From a bacterium (GTDB lineage: Bacteria; Myxococcota; UBA727; JAUIJE01), in the NCBI GenBank assembly GCA_030431455.1, contig JAUIJE010000006.1, positions 310,001-374,000 of the forward strand: a DNA stretch of 64,000 nt, given 5' to 3'. The first letter of the stretch is position 1, and each line of letters opens with the position of its first letter. Shown in pieces: positions 1-7,754 of the stretch. The translations under genes and the position numbers were made by a program. The notes under the pieces were generated by a model. That model saw only the letters and a list, made by a program, of their open reading frames with translations. It searched no databases and was not told the DNA's origin.

Positions 1-868
1 GGAGGGCAAAGAAGCCGGGCTTCTCCACTTGGTCGGCGAGGGTGAAGGCCACCCGGGTCTGGTCCGCGCCGGTGCCGGCCACGACGTTGTAGTGCATTTG
101 GATCACGATCTTCGAGTTGGGGCGCACCTGCAGGCCGGTGCCGGCGGGGAACGGTCCCGAGACCGCGCCCGGGGCCCAGGCCCCGAGCCACTCGGCGTCA
201 TTCACGCCGGAGCCGCCATAACATGAATAGCCGGGTTCGGGGTCGCTGTCGTCGAGGGCTTGGACCTCGGCCACGTGGTTGGGGGGCACGTAGTAGGCGA
301 TGACGTGGTGCACGATCTCGGCGTTGTCGGGGAAGGTCCAGAATCCGGTGATGAACTTGGTGTCCGGCTCGTTCCAGTCGAGCACGAAACAGCGGTAGTC
401 GTCGTTGGCCTCGAGGGTGGGGACGTAGGCGACGGGCAACGAGAGCTCGACGTCGAGGTTGAGGGCTTGCTCGTCGGCGTTGTCATCGGTGAGATCGAGC
501 GGGGCGACGTAGTCGGCGGGGTCGCCTTCGGGGGCGCCCTCGTCGACCCAGGCCGCGATGAGGCCGATCTCGTCGTCGGTGAGGGAGGGGTCGGCCACGT
601 AGTTGTTGCACCCGGGATCGGCGAGCCAGGGGGGCATGGTGCGGTTCTGGACGGCGGTCTTGATCAAAGGCGCGTAGTTGGACGCGTCGTCGAACGACGT
701 GAGGGTGAACGGGCCGATGGCCCCTTCGGTGTGACACCCCATGCACGAGCGCTCAAAGATGGGGCGAACGTCGCGGTGGTAGGACGTCTCCGACTCGGGT
801 TCGGTCTCGGTGGGACCGCACGCGGTGAACAAAAGAGGGGCCAGCACGATCAGGGAAAAGCGATTCAT
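1..868 (-). CDS. Copper type II monooxygenase-like lipoprotein with N-terminal cytochrome c motif (partial)
   Basis: Read on the minus strand from ATG at 868; the C-terminus lies beyond the left edge. The protein starts with a lipoprotein signal ending in LLFTAC (Cys17), so it should be anchored in an envelope membrane. A haem c motif CMGCH follows at about residues 42-46 in a context (HRDVRPIFERSC) typical of membrane-attached cytochrome domains. Further on, IVHHVIAYYV and VIQMHYNV resemble the copper-ligand stretches of peptidylglycine alpha-hydroxylating/dopamine beta-type monooxygenases. Many myxobacterial homologues combine such a haem domain with this fold. The substrate cannot be inferred. 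No stop interrupts the roughly 289 visible codons. Confidence 0.8.
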   Translation of the reverse strand, partial: MNRFSLIVLAPLLFTACGPTETEPESETSYHRDVRPIFERSCMGCHTEGAIGPFTLTSFDDASNYAPLIKTAVQNRTMPPWLADPGCNNYVADPSLTDDEIGLIAAWVDEGAPEGDPADYVAPLDLTDDNADEQALNLDVELSLPVAYVPTLEANDDYRCFVLDWNEPDTKFITGFWTFPDNAEIVHHVIAYYVPPNHVAEVQALDDSDPEPGYSCYGGSGVNDAEWLGAWAPGAVSGPFPAGTGLQVRPNSKIVIQMHYNVVAGTGADQTRVAFTLADQVEKPGFFAL

Positions 869-1065
869 GACAAGCAGCATGCGGACGACGACGGCACGAT
901 GCAAGGGCCGGCTTGTTCGCATTTTCGTTCGCGGCCCAAACCGCTTGAACGCGCGGCCTGGCCGACGTGGGCCGCGCGCGGTGGGCGCGGCTGTGCAAAT
1001 AGGTGCGACGAATCCCTACACACCGGCCTTGACCGACCACGACAGCGGGCGAACGGGCAGAGCGC

Positions 1066-3021
1066 TCAGAAGCCGAGGCGGTAGCCCACCGACGCGGACA
1101 CCCCGGTGGGGGTGCCGAACGCAATGGGACTGATCGCGTAGTAGTAGCCGGCGCGCACCTGGGCCTCGAGCTCGCCGGGCCCGAGCCGGTAGGCGGCCCC
1201 CAGCGACAGGTGCGCCCCGGGAGCGATGTACGTGAACCGGCCCGCAATGCCATTGGGAGCGAACACGGTGAGATCGCCCACCGTCACCCCCGCGCCCCCG
1301 CCGAGATGCAGCACCACATCGTCGAGCACCAGGGGGCGCCAGGCCACTTCCAGCGCGAACGGAAAAGCCTGGTGGAACTTCACGTCCTGGCGCCCGGTGG
1401 CGTGCTCCACCGGCAGGGGCACGCTCGGCAAGTAGGCAAGATTGACCCCCACGTGCAGGGCCTCGTCGAGCACCCAGGGCACCCGGAGCAACAAGCTCGC
1501 CTCGGGCCCGGCCGCGAACACGGACCCGTAGTTCCAATCCGTGCGCAATGACAATGCAGCGGTGAGCACGGGGCGGGGCGGGGGCAGGACCTGGACCGCG
1601 GTGCGGGCCTCGACGGGGCCGGCTTTTGCGGTCACCGCGACGTTCTTGATCTGGCTGACCCGGTGGGGCACGAACTGCGCGGTCATGATCAACCCGTCGC
1701 GGCTCTCGCCCACCACCTCGCCCCCCTCGCTGGCGAAGCGCACCCCCTCCGCGGGGACCTGGTTGCCGGCCTGGTCGAAGGCGCGCACGGACAGCGCGGT
1801 GGTGTGTTGGCCGTCGGACAGCACCTTGCCCGGGGGGTCAAACCGCAGCCGGGCCAACGCGCCGGCCTCGAGCTTGACGAAGGCCCCGCCCAGTTCCTCG
1901 CCGGTGGTGGTGCGGGCCACCAGGTTGGCCCGCTTGCGCTGGATGTTGCGGGGCAGAACCCAATGTGCCTGGACACGGCCGGGCCCCACCCGGGTGTAGT
2001 CGGTGAGGCGGCCGAGGTCGACGCTGAGCCGGACCGCGTCCACGTCCGAGGGCCGGCCCGCGCGGTCGGTGAACGCGGCGCGGACCTCGATGGGGGTCTC
2101 GTCGTCGGCGTTGAACACATCCCGGGACAGATCCAGCGCGAGGTTGGCGGGGCTGCCGGACAGGACCCGGACTTGGGTCTGGGCCTGGCTCACCGACGAC
2201 GACGCGAGCTTGGCGGTGAGGTGGGCCTCGGTCTTTTCCACCACCCCCGGGCGGTAGATCGCACGGAACACGCCGGGGGCGATGCCGGGCATGCGCTCAT
2301 CAAACGCGCCGATGTCGGCGCTGAGCTCGACGTCCCCCGCGTCGAACAGGGGGGCCCCCTTCTTGTCGACCACGAACACCAACACCTGGGCGAGCCCGGT
2401 GCCGTCACCGGCCGCGACCTTGTCCACCGCCAACAACGAGACCCGGTTGAAGGGGGGCACGCTCAGGGCCACGGACTTGGTGGTCTGGTTGCCCGCCTCG
2501 TCGACGGATTCCGCCACCGCGCGCTCCGGTCCGGGGGGCGCGACGATGGGGACCTGGGCCTGGCCTTGGGCATCGGCGGCGGCGGGGCCGAAGCTCTTGC
2601 CCCCGAGATAGAGCGTGACTTTGCTGTTGGGTTTGGTCGCCACCGCGAGGGTGCCGCGGCCGTACAGGGGGAGGGCGAGGAAGCCGACCACCGGGCCCCG
2701 CTCGGCCACCATGTACGCGGTGATGGCGGCGACGTGGGGGTGCCGTTGCGGGGGCAAGCGGTACCGCACGGTCCAACGGCCCGGGCCCGCGGGGTCGACG
2801 GCGGCGATGGTGCCCACCGACGCGGTGACCTCGGGGGTGGTGCCGGCGAGCGGTGCGCCGTCGGGGGCTTCGGCGTGCAGGTGGAGCACGACCTCTTCGG
2901 TGTCGCCGAGCACCACCGGTTCGGTGGGCGCATCGATGCTCATGGAGGTCATGTCGATGCGCACCGGGCCGGGGGCGGACGCGAGCAAGGGGCAAAGCAC
3001 ACCGAGGACGAGGATCGACAC
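1066..3021 (-). CDS. Ig-like (invasin-type) repeat protein with C-terminal outer-membrane barrel
   Basis: The 651-aa product begins with a short hydrophobic signal (ILVLGVLCPLLASA). It is followed by several beta-rich Ig-like segments of about 90-100 residues. Examples are VVLHLHAEAPDGAPLAGTTP near the N-terminus and LSVRAFDQAGNQVPAEGVRF near residue 410, both of the bacterial Big_1/invasin kind. The last ~160 residues change character to alternating polar and hydrophobic strands with many Gly/Tyr and end in YRLGF. A terminal Phe is the usual C-terminal signature of outer-membrane barrels. I infer a surface protein with a periplasmic or exposed Ig stalk and a small barrel anchor. Function is unknown. 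It lies 197 bp upstream (on its own strand) of the monooxygenase gene. Confidence 0.7.
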   Translation of the reverse strand: MSILVLGVLCPLLASAPGPVRIDMTSMSIDAPTEPVVLGDTEEVVLHLHAEAPDGAPLAGTTPEVTASVGTIAAVDPAGPGRWTVRYRLPPQRHPHVAAITAYMVAERGPVVGFLALPLYGRGTLAVATKPNSKVTLYLGGKSFGPAAADAQGQAQVPIVAPPGPERAVAESVDEAGNQTTKSVALSVPPFNRVSLLAVDKVAAGDGTGLAQVLVFVVDKKGAPLFDAGDVELSADIGAFDERMPGIAPGVFRAIYRPGVVEKTEAHLTAKLASSSVSQAQTQVRVLSGSPANLALDLSRDVFNADDETPIEVRAAFTDRAGRPSDVDAVRLSVDLGRLTDYTRVGPGRVQAHWVLPRNIQRKRANLVARTTTGEELGGAFVKLEAGALARLRFDPPGKVLSDGQHTTALSVRAFDQAGNQVPAEGVRFASEGGEVVGESRDGLIMTAQFVPHRVSQIKNVAVTAKAGPVEARTAVQVLPPPRPVLTAALSLRTDWNYGSVFAAGPEASLLLRVPWVLDEALHVGVNLAYLPSVPLPVEHATGRQDVKFHQAFPFALEVAWRPLVLDDVVLHLGGGAGVTVGDLTVFAPNGIAGRFTYIAPGAHLSLGAAYRLGPGELEAQVRAGYYYAISPIAFGTPTGVSASVGYRLGF

Positions 3022-3104
3022 GGGCCCATCCTACTCGACGCCCCCCGACCGCGGAATTTTCGGTCGGCATTGGTCGTCGGGGGACAGGGGTGTACAACCG
3101 CGCG

Positions 3105-3593
3105 ATGGGCGCGGCGTGGATGGTGCTTTTGGCGTGTGCGACCGCCGCCCCGGCGGTGGCGGCCCCCACGGGCCCAGGGGCCGCCGCCCCCGAGGAAGGC
3201 GGAGGGCGGTTCGGGTGGGGCCTGGACGAGCTCTTCCCCGTCGAGGAGGCCGCGCCCCAATCGGACACCGTGGCCCAACACGAACGCGCGCTGTTTTGGA
3301 CCAGCTGTCTCCTCGGGGTGTACGCCGGTCCCTTGTGGATCCCCCAGACGGTCACCGGCCAGGCCCCGGGGCCCGGCTACGGCCGCGAGGCGCTGATGAT
3401 CTGGCTCGTGCACGTCGCCCCCTGTGTGCTGGTTCCGCTCGGGGTGATCCCGATTTGCGGCTGGGCCTATCTCGCGTTCCTTTTGGCCGACGTCGTCTAC
3501 TTCTTGCCCATCGCGACCACCGCGGCCTACGACCGGTCCCTGGCCCGGCTGCCCCCGGAGGCGGCGGCCGAGCCCACCGCGCAATGGCATTGA
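3105..3593 (+). CDS. Small exported/membrane protein of unknown function
   Basis: I chose the ATG at 3105 because the protein then starts with a clear signal (MGAAWMVLLACATAAPAVAA). An open frame runs further upstream but has no signal and overlaps the divergent gene. The 162-aa product has a Pro/Ala/Gly-rich linker, then at least two hydrophobic stretches (around residues 96-140) with Cys and Pro. It may be a myxobacterial membrane protein. No domain is recognised. The stop codon is embedded in the palindrome CAATGGCATTG, one of the dispersed motif copies. It converges on the acetyltransferase gene with an 10-bp gap and no obvious terminator. Confidence 0.55.
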   Translation: MGAAWMVLLACATAAPAVAAPTGPGAAAPEEGGGRFGWGLDELFPVEEAAPQSDTVAQHERALFWTSCLLGVYAGPLWIPQTVTGQAPGPGYGREALMIWLVHVAPCVLVPLGVIPICGWAYLAFLLADVVYFLPIATTAAYDRSLARLPPEAAAEPTAQWH

Positions 3594-3603
3594 CGGGTCG
3601 CGG

Positions 3604-4044
3604 TCAGCCCAGGGCCAGCGCTTTTTTCATCATGCGGTGATCGATGCCCGCATCGTCGAATACGGGCCCGTACGCGACGTAGCCGATGCCCTCATAAAAC
3701 GACACCGCGCTGAGCTGGGCCCCGAGGATGACCTCGCGGTGTCCAGCGGTGGCCGCGGCGTGCTCCAGCGCCGACATCAACCGCCCGCCGATGCCGCGCC
3801 CCCGGTGCCGCGCGAGCACCGCCACCCGTTGGGCCTTGGCCTGGCCCTCCGGGGTCACCCACAGCCGCGCGGTGCCCACCGCGGCAGCGTGGTCGAGGGC
3901 GAGAAAATGTACGCACCGGTCATCGAGACCATCGAGCTCGTCCCGTTCGGAGACCCCTTGCTCCTCGATGAACACCGCGCGGCGGATGTCCACGCACCGC
4001 GCCCAATCGTCGTCGCCCGAGGCCTGCCGCACCACCACGTCCAT
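3604..4044 (-). CDS. GNAT-family N-acetyltransferase (ElaA/YitI-like)
   Basis: The 146-aa protein carries the N-terminal signature RRAVFIEEQGVSERDELDG followed by DDRCVHFLA, characteristic of the ElaA-like branch of GNAT enzymes. It also has the acetyl-CoA loop (Q/R-x-x-G-x-G/A) as RHRGRGIGGRL near residues 88-98. The C-terminal FYEGIGYVAYGPVF matches the usual beta6-beta7 region (FYxxxGF). Length is normal for a single-domain GNAT. The ATG at 4044 (MDVVVRQA) starts directly before the first strand; a longer reading extends into the promoter of the divergent amidohydrolase and was rejected. The acceptor substrate is unknown. Confidence 0.85.
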   Translation of the reverse strand: MDVVVRQASGDDDWARCVDIRRAVFIEEQGVSERDELDGLDDRCVHFLALDHAAAVGTARLWVTPEGQAKAQRVAVLARHRGRGIGGRLMSALEHAAATAGHREVILGAQLSAVSFYEGIGYVAYGPVFDDAGIDHRMMKKALALG

Positions 4045-4120
4045 GGCCCGATGATGACGAGGCTGCCGCGGGCGCGCAAGGCTCGCTTTTGGCTCGTCGC
4101 CGCCTGTGTTAGCCAGCCGC

Positions 4121-5626
4121 ATGCGCCGACCCATCCTCCTCGCCGGTCTTGTCGTCTCCGCCGCGCTGGCCACTTCCTGCGGTACCGCAAAGAAAAGCAG
4201 CCGCCGCGCCGCCGACAAAGAACGGCCCAAGGCCCCGCTCGCCCTCTCCATCAACCCCACCCCGCCGGCCGACCCACCCGCGCCGGCCCCCGGCCCCGCG
4301 GTGCTGATCAAAAACGCCCGCATCTACCCGGTGTCCAAGCCGGTGATCGAGTCAGGCCACATCCTTCTCGAGGGTGGCCGCATCGCCGCGGTGGGCCCCG
4401 GCCCCGGCCCGGCCCGGCCCGGCATCACCGTCATCGACGCCGGCGGCCGCGCGGTCACCCCCGGCGTCATCGACACCCACTCCCACCACGGGGTCTACGC
4501 CGCCCCCGGGGTCGAAGCCCACAACGACGGCAACGAATACTCGTCGCCGGTCACCGCTGAGGTCTGGGCCGAGCACGGCTTTTGGCCCCAGGACCCAGGC
4601 CTGTGGCGCACCCTGGCGGGGGGGGTCACCACCCTGCAGATCCTCCCCGGGTCGGCCAACCTCATCGGCGGCCGCTCGGTGGTGATCAAGCTGCACCCCG
4701 GCATCAGCGCCCGGAGCATGCGCTTTGTCGGGGCCCCCCCGGGCCTGAAGATGGCCTGCGGCGAGAACCCCAAACGCGTCTACGGCAACAAGGGTCGCTC
4801 CCCGGTGACCCGCATGGGCAATGTCGCTGGATATCGCCAGGCGTTTCAGAAGGCGCTCGAATACCAACGCAAGCGGCGCAAGTTCGAACGGGACCGCGAC
4901 CATTTCCTCAAGCGCTTCGCGGAAGCCAAGACCCGCACCGCCCAAGCCAAACTCGGCGACCCCCCCGAGCCCCCGCCCCGGGACTTCCAGAGCGAGACCC
5001 TGGTCGAGGTGCTGGAGGGGCGCATGTTGGTGCACAACCATTGTTACCGCGCCGACGAGATGAGCATCATGCTCGATCTCGCCGACGAGTATGGCTTCGC
5101 GATCCGCAGCTTTCACCACGGTCTCGAGGCGTACAAGATCCGCCACCGCCTCGCCGACGAGAAGACCGCGGTGTCGACGTGGGCCGATTGGTGGGCGTTC
5201 AAGATGGAGGCCTTCGACGGCATTCCCTACAACGCGGTGTTGCTCCAGGACGCGGGCGCGATCACCATCATCCACAGCGACTCGGTCCGCGACGGGCGCC
5301 GGCTCCACCACGAAGCGGCCAAGGCCCGGGCCTACGGCCGCGACCTCGGCATTCAGCTGAGCGAGAGCCAAGCCTTGGCCTGGATCACCATCAACCCCGC
5401 GTGGGCCCTCGGCGTCGACGACAAGGTGGGCAGCCTCGAAGTGGGCAAACACGCCGACGTGGTCCTCTGGAACCAACCGCGTCCGCTCTCGATCTACGCC
5501 GAAGCCGACAAGGTGTTCATCGACGGCCGGCTCGAGTTTGACCGCGCCGCGGGCAAAGTGCCCACCAGCGATTTCGAAATCGGACAGCGGCCTCCTTACG
5601 AGGTCCAGGCGGAGGTGTCGCCATGA
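4121..5626 (+). CDS. Amidohydrolase-superfamily lipoprotein, metal site intact
   Basis: The 501-aa product has a lipoprotein signal (LATSC, Cys20) when started at ATG 4121; a GTG at 4106 would add five residues ahead of it. After a Pro/Ala-rich linker comes an imidazolonepropionase-like amidohydrolase domain. VTPGVIDTHSHHG near residues 112-124 supplies the HxH metal ligands. Further ligand-like stretches are LVHNHCYRADEM, IRSFHHGLEAYKI and the catalytic-type IIHSDSVRD. The C-terminus has the expected VGSLEVGKHADVVLW. A charged insert (residues about 240-290, many Lys/Arg) separates the second and third motifs. It is translationally coupled to the following amidohydrolase-like gene by an ATGA overlap. 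The substrate is unknown; such pairs occur in other proteobacteria. Confidence 0.85.
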   Translation: MRRPILLAGLVVSAALATSCGTAKKSSRRAADKERPKAPLALSINPTPPADPPAPAPGPAVLIKNARIYPVSKPVIESGHILLEGGRIAAVGPGPGPARPGITVIDAGGRAVTPGVIDTHSHHGVYAAPGVEAHNDGNEYSSPVTAEVWAEHGFWPQDPGLWRTLAGGVTTLQILPGSANLIGGRSVVIKLHPGISARSMRFVGAPPGLKMACGENPKRVYGNKGRSPVTRMGNVAGYRQAFQKALEYQRKRRKFERDRDHFLKRFAEAKTRTAQAKLGDPPEPPPRDFQSETLVEVLEGRMLVHNHCYRADEMSIMLDLADEYGFAIRSFHHGLEAYKIRHRLADEKTAVSTWADWWAFKMEAFDGIPYNAVLLQDAGAITIIHSDSVRDGRRLHHEAAKARAYGRDLGIQLSESQALAWITINPAWALGVDDKVGSLEVGKHADVVLWNQPRPLSIYAEADKVFIDGRLEFDRAAGKVPTSDFEIGQRPPYEVQAEVSP

Positions 5627-6879
5627 ACGCCCTGGTGTTGTACAGTCTCATTGCAGGGGCGGCCCCGGCGCCGGCCCCGTCGTTGGTGCCCCCGGCGGGG
5701 CCAGGGGCCTGGGCCCTCACCGGCGCCACAGTGCTGACCGGCGACGGCCAACCCGCGCAGAAGATCAACCTGGTGGTGTCCGGGGACCGGCTGGGCAAGC
5801 CCAACGGCGCGGTGGCCGCCGGGCGCACCGTCGAGGCCAACGGCCTGTTCATCACCCCGGGGTTTGTCGAGGCCCGGACCCAAATCGGTCTGTTCGAGGT
5901 CAGCGCCGAGCGCTCCACCGTCGACATCTACCTCGAAGGCACGTCGGTGCGCCCCGCGTTTCGGGCCCGGGACGGCTTCAACCCGACCTCGACCCACCTC
6001 GCCATTGCCCGCAACGGGGGCGTGACCTCGGCGGTGCTGTCCCCCGAAGGGGGCCTGGTCTCGGGCACGGGGGTGGTGCTCACCTTGTCGCCAGAGCCGT
6101 CCCTGCGCGACACCGAGGCCGCGATGTTCGCCGATGTCACCGACGGGGTCCGGGCCCAACACGGGCAATCCCGCGGGGGGGTGTGGCTCGCCTGGCGCCG
6201 CTTGGTCGACGACGCGGGTGTGTACCGCACCAACCGGCGGGGCTATGAGCAGGGCAATCTCGCCCCGTTGGCGACCAGCCGATTGCACCTCGAAGCGTTC
6301 TTGCCCGTGCTCCAAGGGCGGCTGCCCTTGGTGGTGACCGCGGACAAGGCCAGCGACATCGAGGCCTGGCTGCGCGCCCGCGAGGAGCTGGCCGCCCAGG
6401 GGGACAAGCTCGACCTGGTCATCGCCTCCGGCGCGGAAGCCTGGCGGGTGGCCGACCGGTTGGCCGCGGCCCAAGTTCCGGTGATCTTGACCCCGTCGGC
6501 CCAGGACCCGCACAGCTTCGATGCCCTCTACGCCCGTGACGATGCAGCTACATTGTTACATCAGGCGGGGGTACCGCTGATCATCAGCTCCGCCACCTGG
6601 GCCAACAACGTGCGGCGCATCCGGCACGAGGCCGGGCTCGCGGTGGCCCACGGGCTGCCCCCCGAGGCCGCCTTGGCCGCGATCAGCAAGACCCCGGCCG
6701 AGCGCTTCGGGCTCGACGACCGCGGGGTGCTGGCCGCAGGCCGGCGCGCGGATTTTGTGGTCTGGGACGGTGACCCCTTCGAGGTCACCACCCGCCCGGT
6801 GGCGGTGTTTGTGGGCGGAACGCCCGTGCCCCTCGTCGACCGGCAGCGCGCGTTGGGCAAAAAGTACATGAACCGCTGA
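5623..6879 (+). CDS. Amidohydrolase-like protein lacking the metal-binding HxH (probable pseudoenzyme partner)
   Basis: The 418-aa protein starts at the ATG that overlaps the stop of the intact amidohydrolase. It keeps the family frame: ALTGATVLTGDGQ at the N-terminus, FITPGFVEARTQIG where the metal motif belongs, and GVLAAGRRADFVVWDGDPF at the C-terminus. The position normally reading D-x-H-x-H reads EARTQ. The later His of the VHAD-type motif is replaced (VTADKASDIEAW), so at least two metal ligands are missing. I infer a structural or regulatory partner for the upstream enzyme rather than an independent hydrolase. A signal-like hydrophobic start (ALVLYSLIAGAAPAPA) suggests export. It contains one perfect copy of the dispersed motif at 6543-6555. 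Confidence 0.75.
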   Translation: MNALVLYSLIAGAAPAPAPSLVPPAGPGAWALTGATVLTGDGQPAQKINLVVSGDRLGKPNGAVAAGRTVEANGLFITPGFVEARTQIGLFEVSAERSTVDIYLEGTSVRPAFRARDGFNPTSTHLAIARNGGVTSAVLSPEGGLVSGTGVVLTLSPEPSLRDTEAAMFADVTDGVRAQHGQSRGGVWLAWRRLVDDAGVYRTNRRGYEQGNLAPLATSRLHLEAFLPVLQGRLPLVVTADKASDIEAWLRAREELAAQGDKLDLVIASGAEAWRVADRLAAAQVPVILTPSAQDPHSFDALYARDDAATLLHQAGVPLIISSATWANNVRRIRHEAGLAVAHGLPPEAALAAISKTPAERFGLDDRGVLAAGRRADFVVWDGDPFEVTTRPVAVFVGGTPVPLVDRQRALGKKYMNR

Positions 6880-6892
6880 CCGCGGTCGCCCG

Positions 6893-7099
6893 TCAGTTGC
6901 CCGCGTCTCCGATCACGCCCCCGTCGGGGGGCACGTCGTCGGGCAGGATGCACGTGCCCGCGTAGCACACGGTGTCGCCGCTGCAGGTGCTGTCCACGCC
7001 GCAGGCGAGCCCGTAGGTGCTGTTTGTGGGCAGGGCGCTGCCATCACAGGCCGCGGCCCCGGCGAGCAAGAAGGCGGTGCACAACCAGCGCGTCATCAT
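6893..7099 (-). CDS. Small cysteine-rich lipoprotein
   Basis: This 68-aa protein begins MMTRWLCTAFLLAGAAAC, a textbook lipoprotein signal with the lipidated Cys near residue 18. The mature part has about six cysteines in the pattern CGVDSTCSGDTVCYAGTC, resembling short disulfide-knotted modules in myxobacterial surface lipoproteins. It ends in an acidic/Gly tail. It is the third gene of an operon: its ATG lies one base after the stop of the upstream membrane protein (TGA-C-ATG), so translation is likely coupled. No function can be assigned. Confidence 0.65.
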   Translation of the reverse strand: MMTRWLCTAFLLAGAAACDGSALPTNSTYGLACGVDSTCSGDTVCYAGTCILPDDVPPDGGVIGDAGN

Positions 7100-7100
7100 G

Positions 7101-7754
7101 TCACTCCTGGACCAGGTGGAGCACGCCAAAGGTCGCGCCCGTGCCCACCAACAATACGCCCCCGGCCACGAGCATGGCCGAGCCAAACATTTGGGGATAG
7201 CCGAACGCGGCCCAGCTCTTTTGGTGGGCGTAGGCCTCTTGCTGCAGCTGCTGGGCTTGTTCGACATCGCCCCCCGAGCCCTCGAGGTTGAGCAGCTGCT
7301 GCTGGGCAAAGCCGTGCTGCACGATGGGGAAGGCCCCGTACACGCCCAGGCCCACCCCGGCGGCGGCGGCGACCACCCCGGCCGCGACCGCCACCCAGGG
7401 CAGCACGAGATCCTGCCAGCTGCCCGCCGACGCGCTGTCCTCTTCGGGGGCGGGCGCGGGCTCCGGCTCCGTCGGCGCGGGCCCGGCGGCGGGGGCTGGT
7501 TCTTCGACGGGCGACGCCGCGGGCGCGGGCTCGTCCGTGGCGGGGCCGTCCGCGGTGGTTTCGTCGGCGGGGGTCGGCTCGGCGCCCGGGGTCTCGGGGG
7601 CCGGGGTCTCCTCCGCGGCGGTGCCGTCCGCGGTGGTTTCGTCGGCCGCGGTCTCGGCCGGCGCGGCCGCTTGGGGGGCGGGCGCGTCTTGGCCCCACGC
7701 GGGCGCGGCCACGAGGGTGGCGAGCAGGACACAATGTGGCTTGATCACGTTCAT
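7101..7754 (-). CDS. Exported protein with Pro/Ala/Glu/Thr-rich linker and two C-terminal membrane segments
   Basis: The 217-aa protein starts with a signal sequence (CVLLATLVAAPAWGQD). A low-complexity stretch of about 85 residues follows, made of Ala, Pro, Glu and Thr. The second half has two hydrophobic helices (LPWVAVAAGVVAAAAGVGLG and MLVAGGVLLVGTGATFGVLH) flanking a Gln-rich amphipathic segment (FAQQQLLNL, QAQQLQQEAYAHQ). This layout recurs in myxobacterial proteins that sit at the end of TPR or PEGA operons. The ATG overlaps the stop of the upstream 639-aa gene by four bases. Role unknown. Confidence 0.6.
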   Translation of the reverse strand: MNVIKPHCVLLATLVAAPAWGQDAPAPQAAAPAETAADETTADGTAAEETPAPETPGAEPTPADETTADGPATDEPAPAASPVEEPAPAAGPAPTEPEPAPAPEEDSASAGSWQDLVLPWVAVAAGVVAAAAGVGLGVYGAFPIVQHGFAQQQLLNLEGSGGDVEQAQQLQQEAYAHQKSWAAFGYPQMFGSAMLVAGGVLLVGTGATFGVLHLVQE

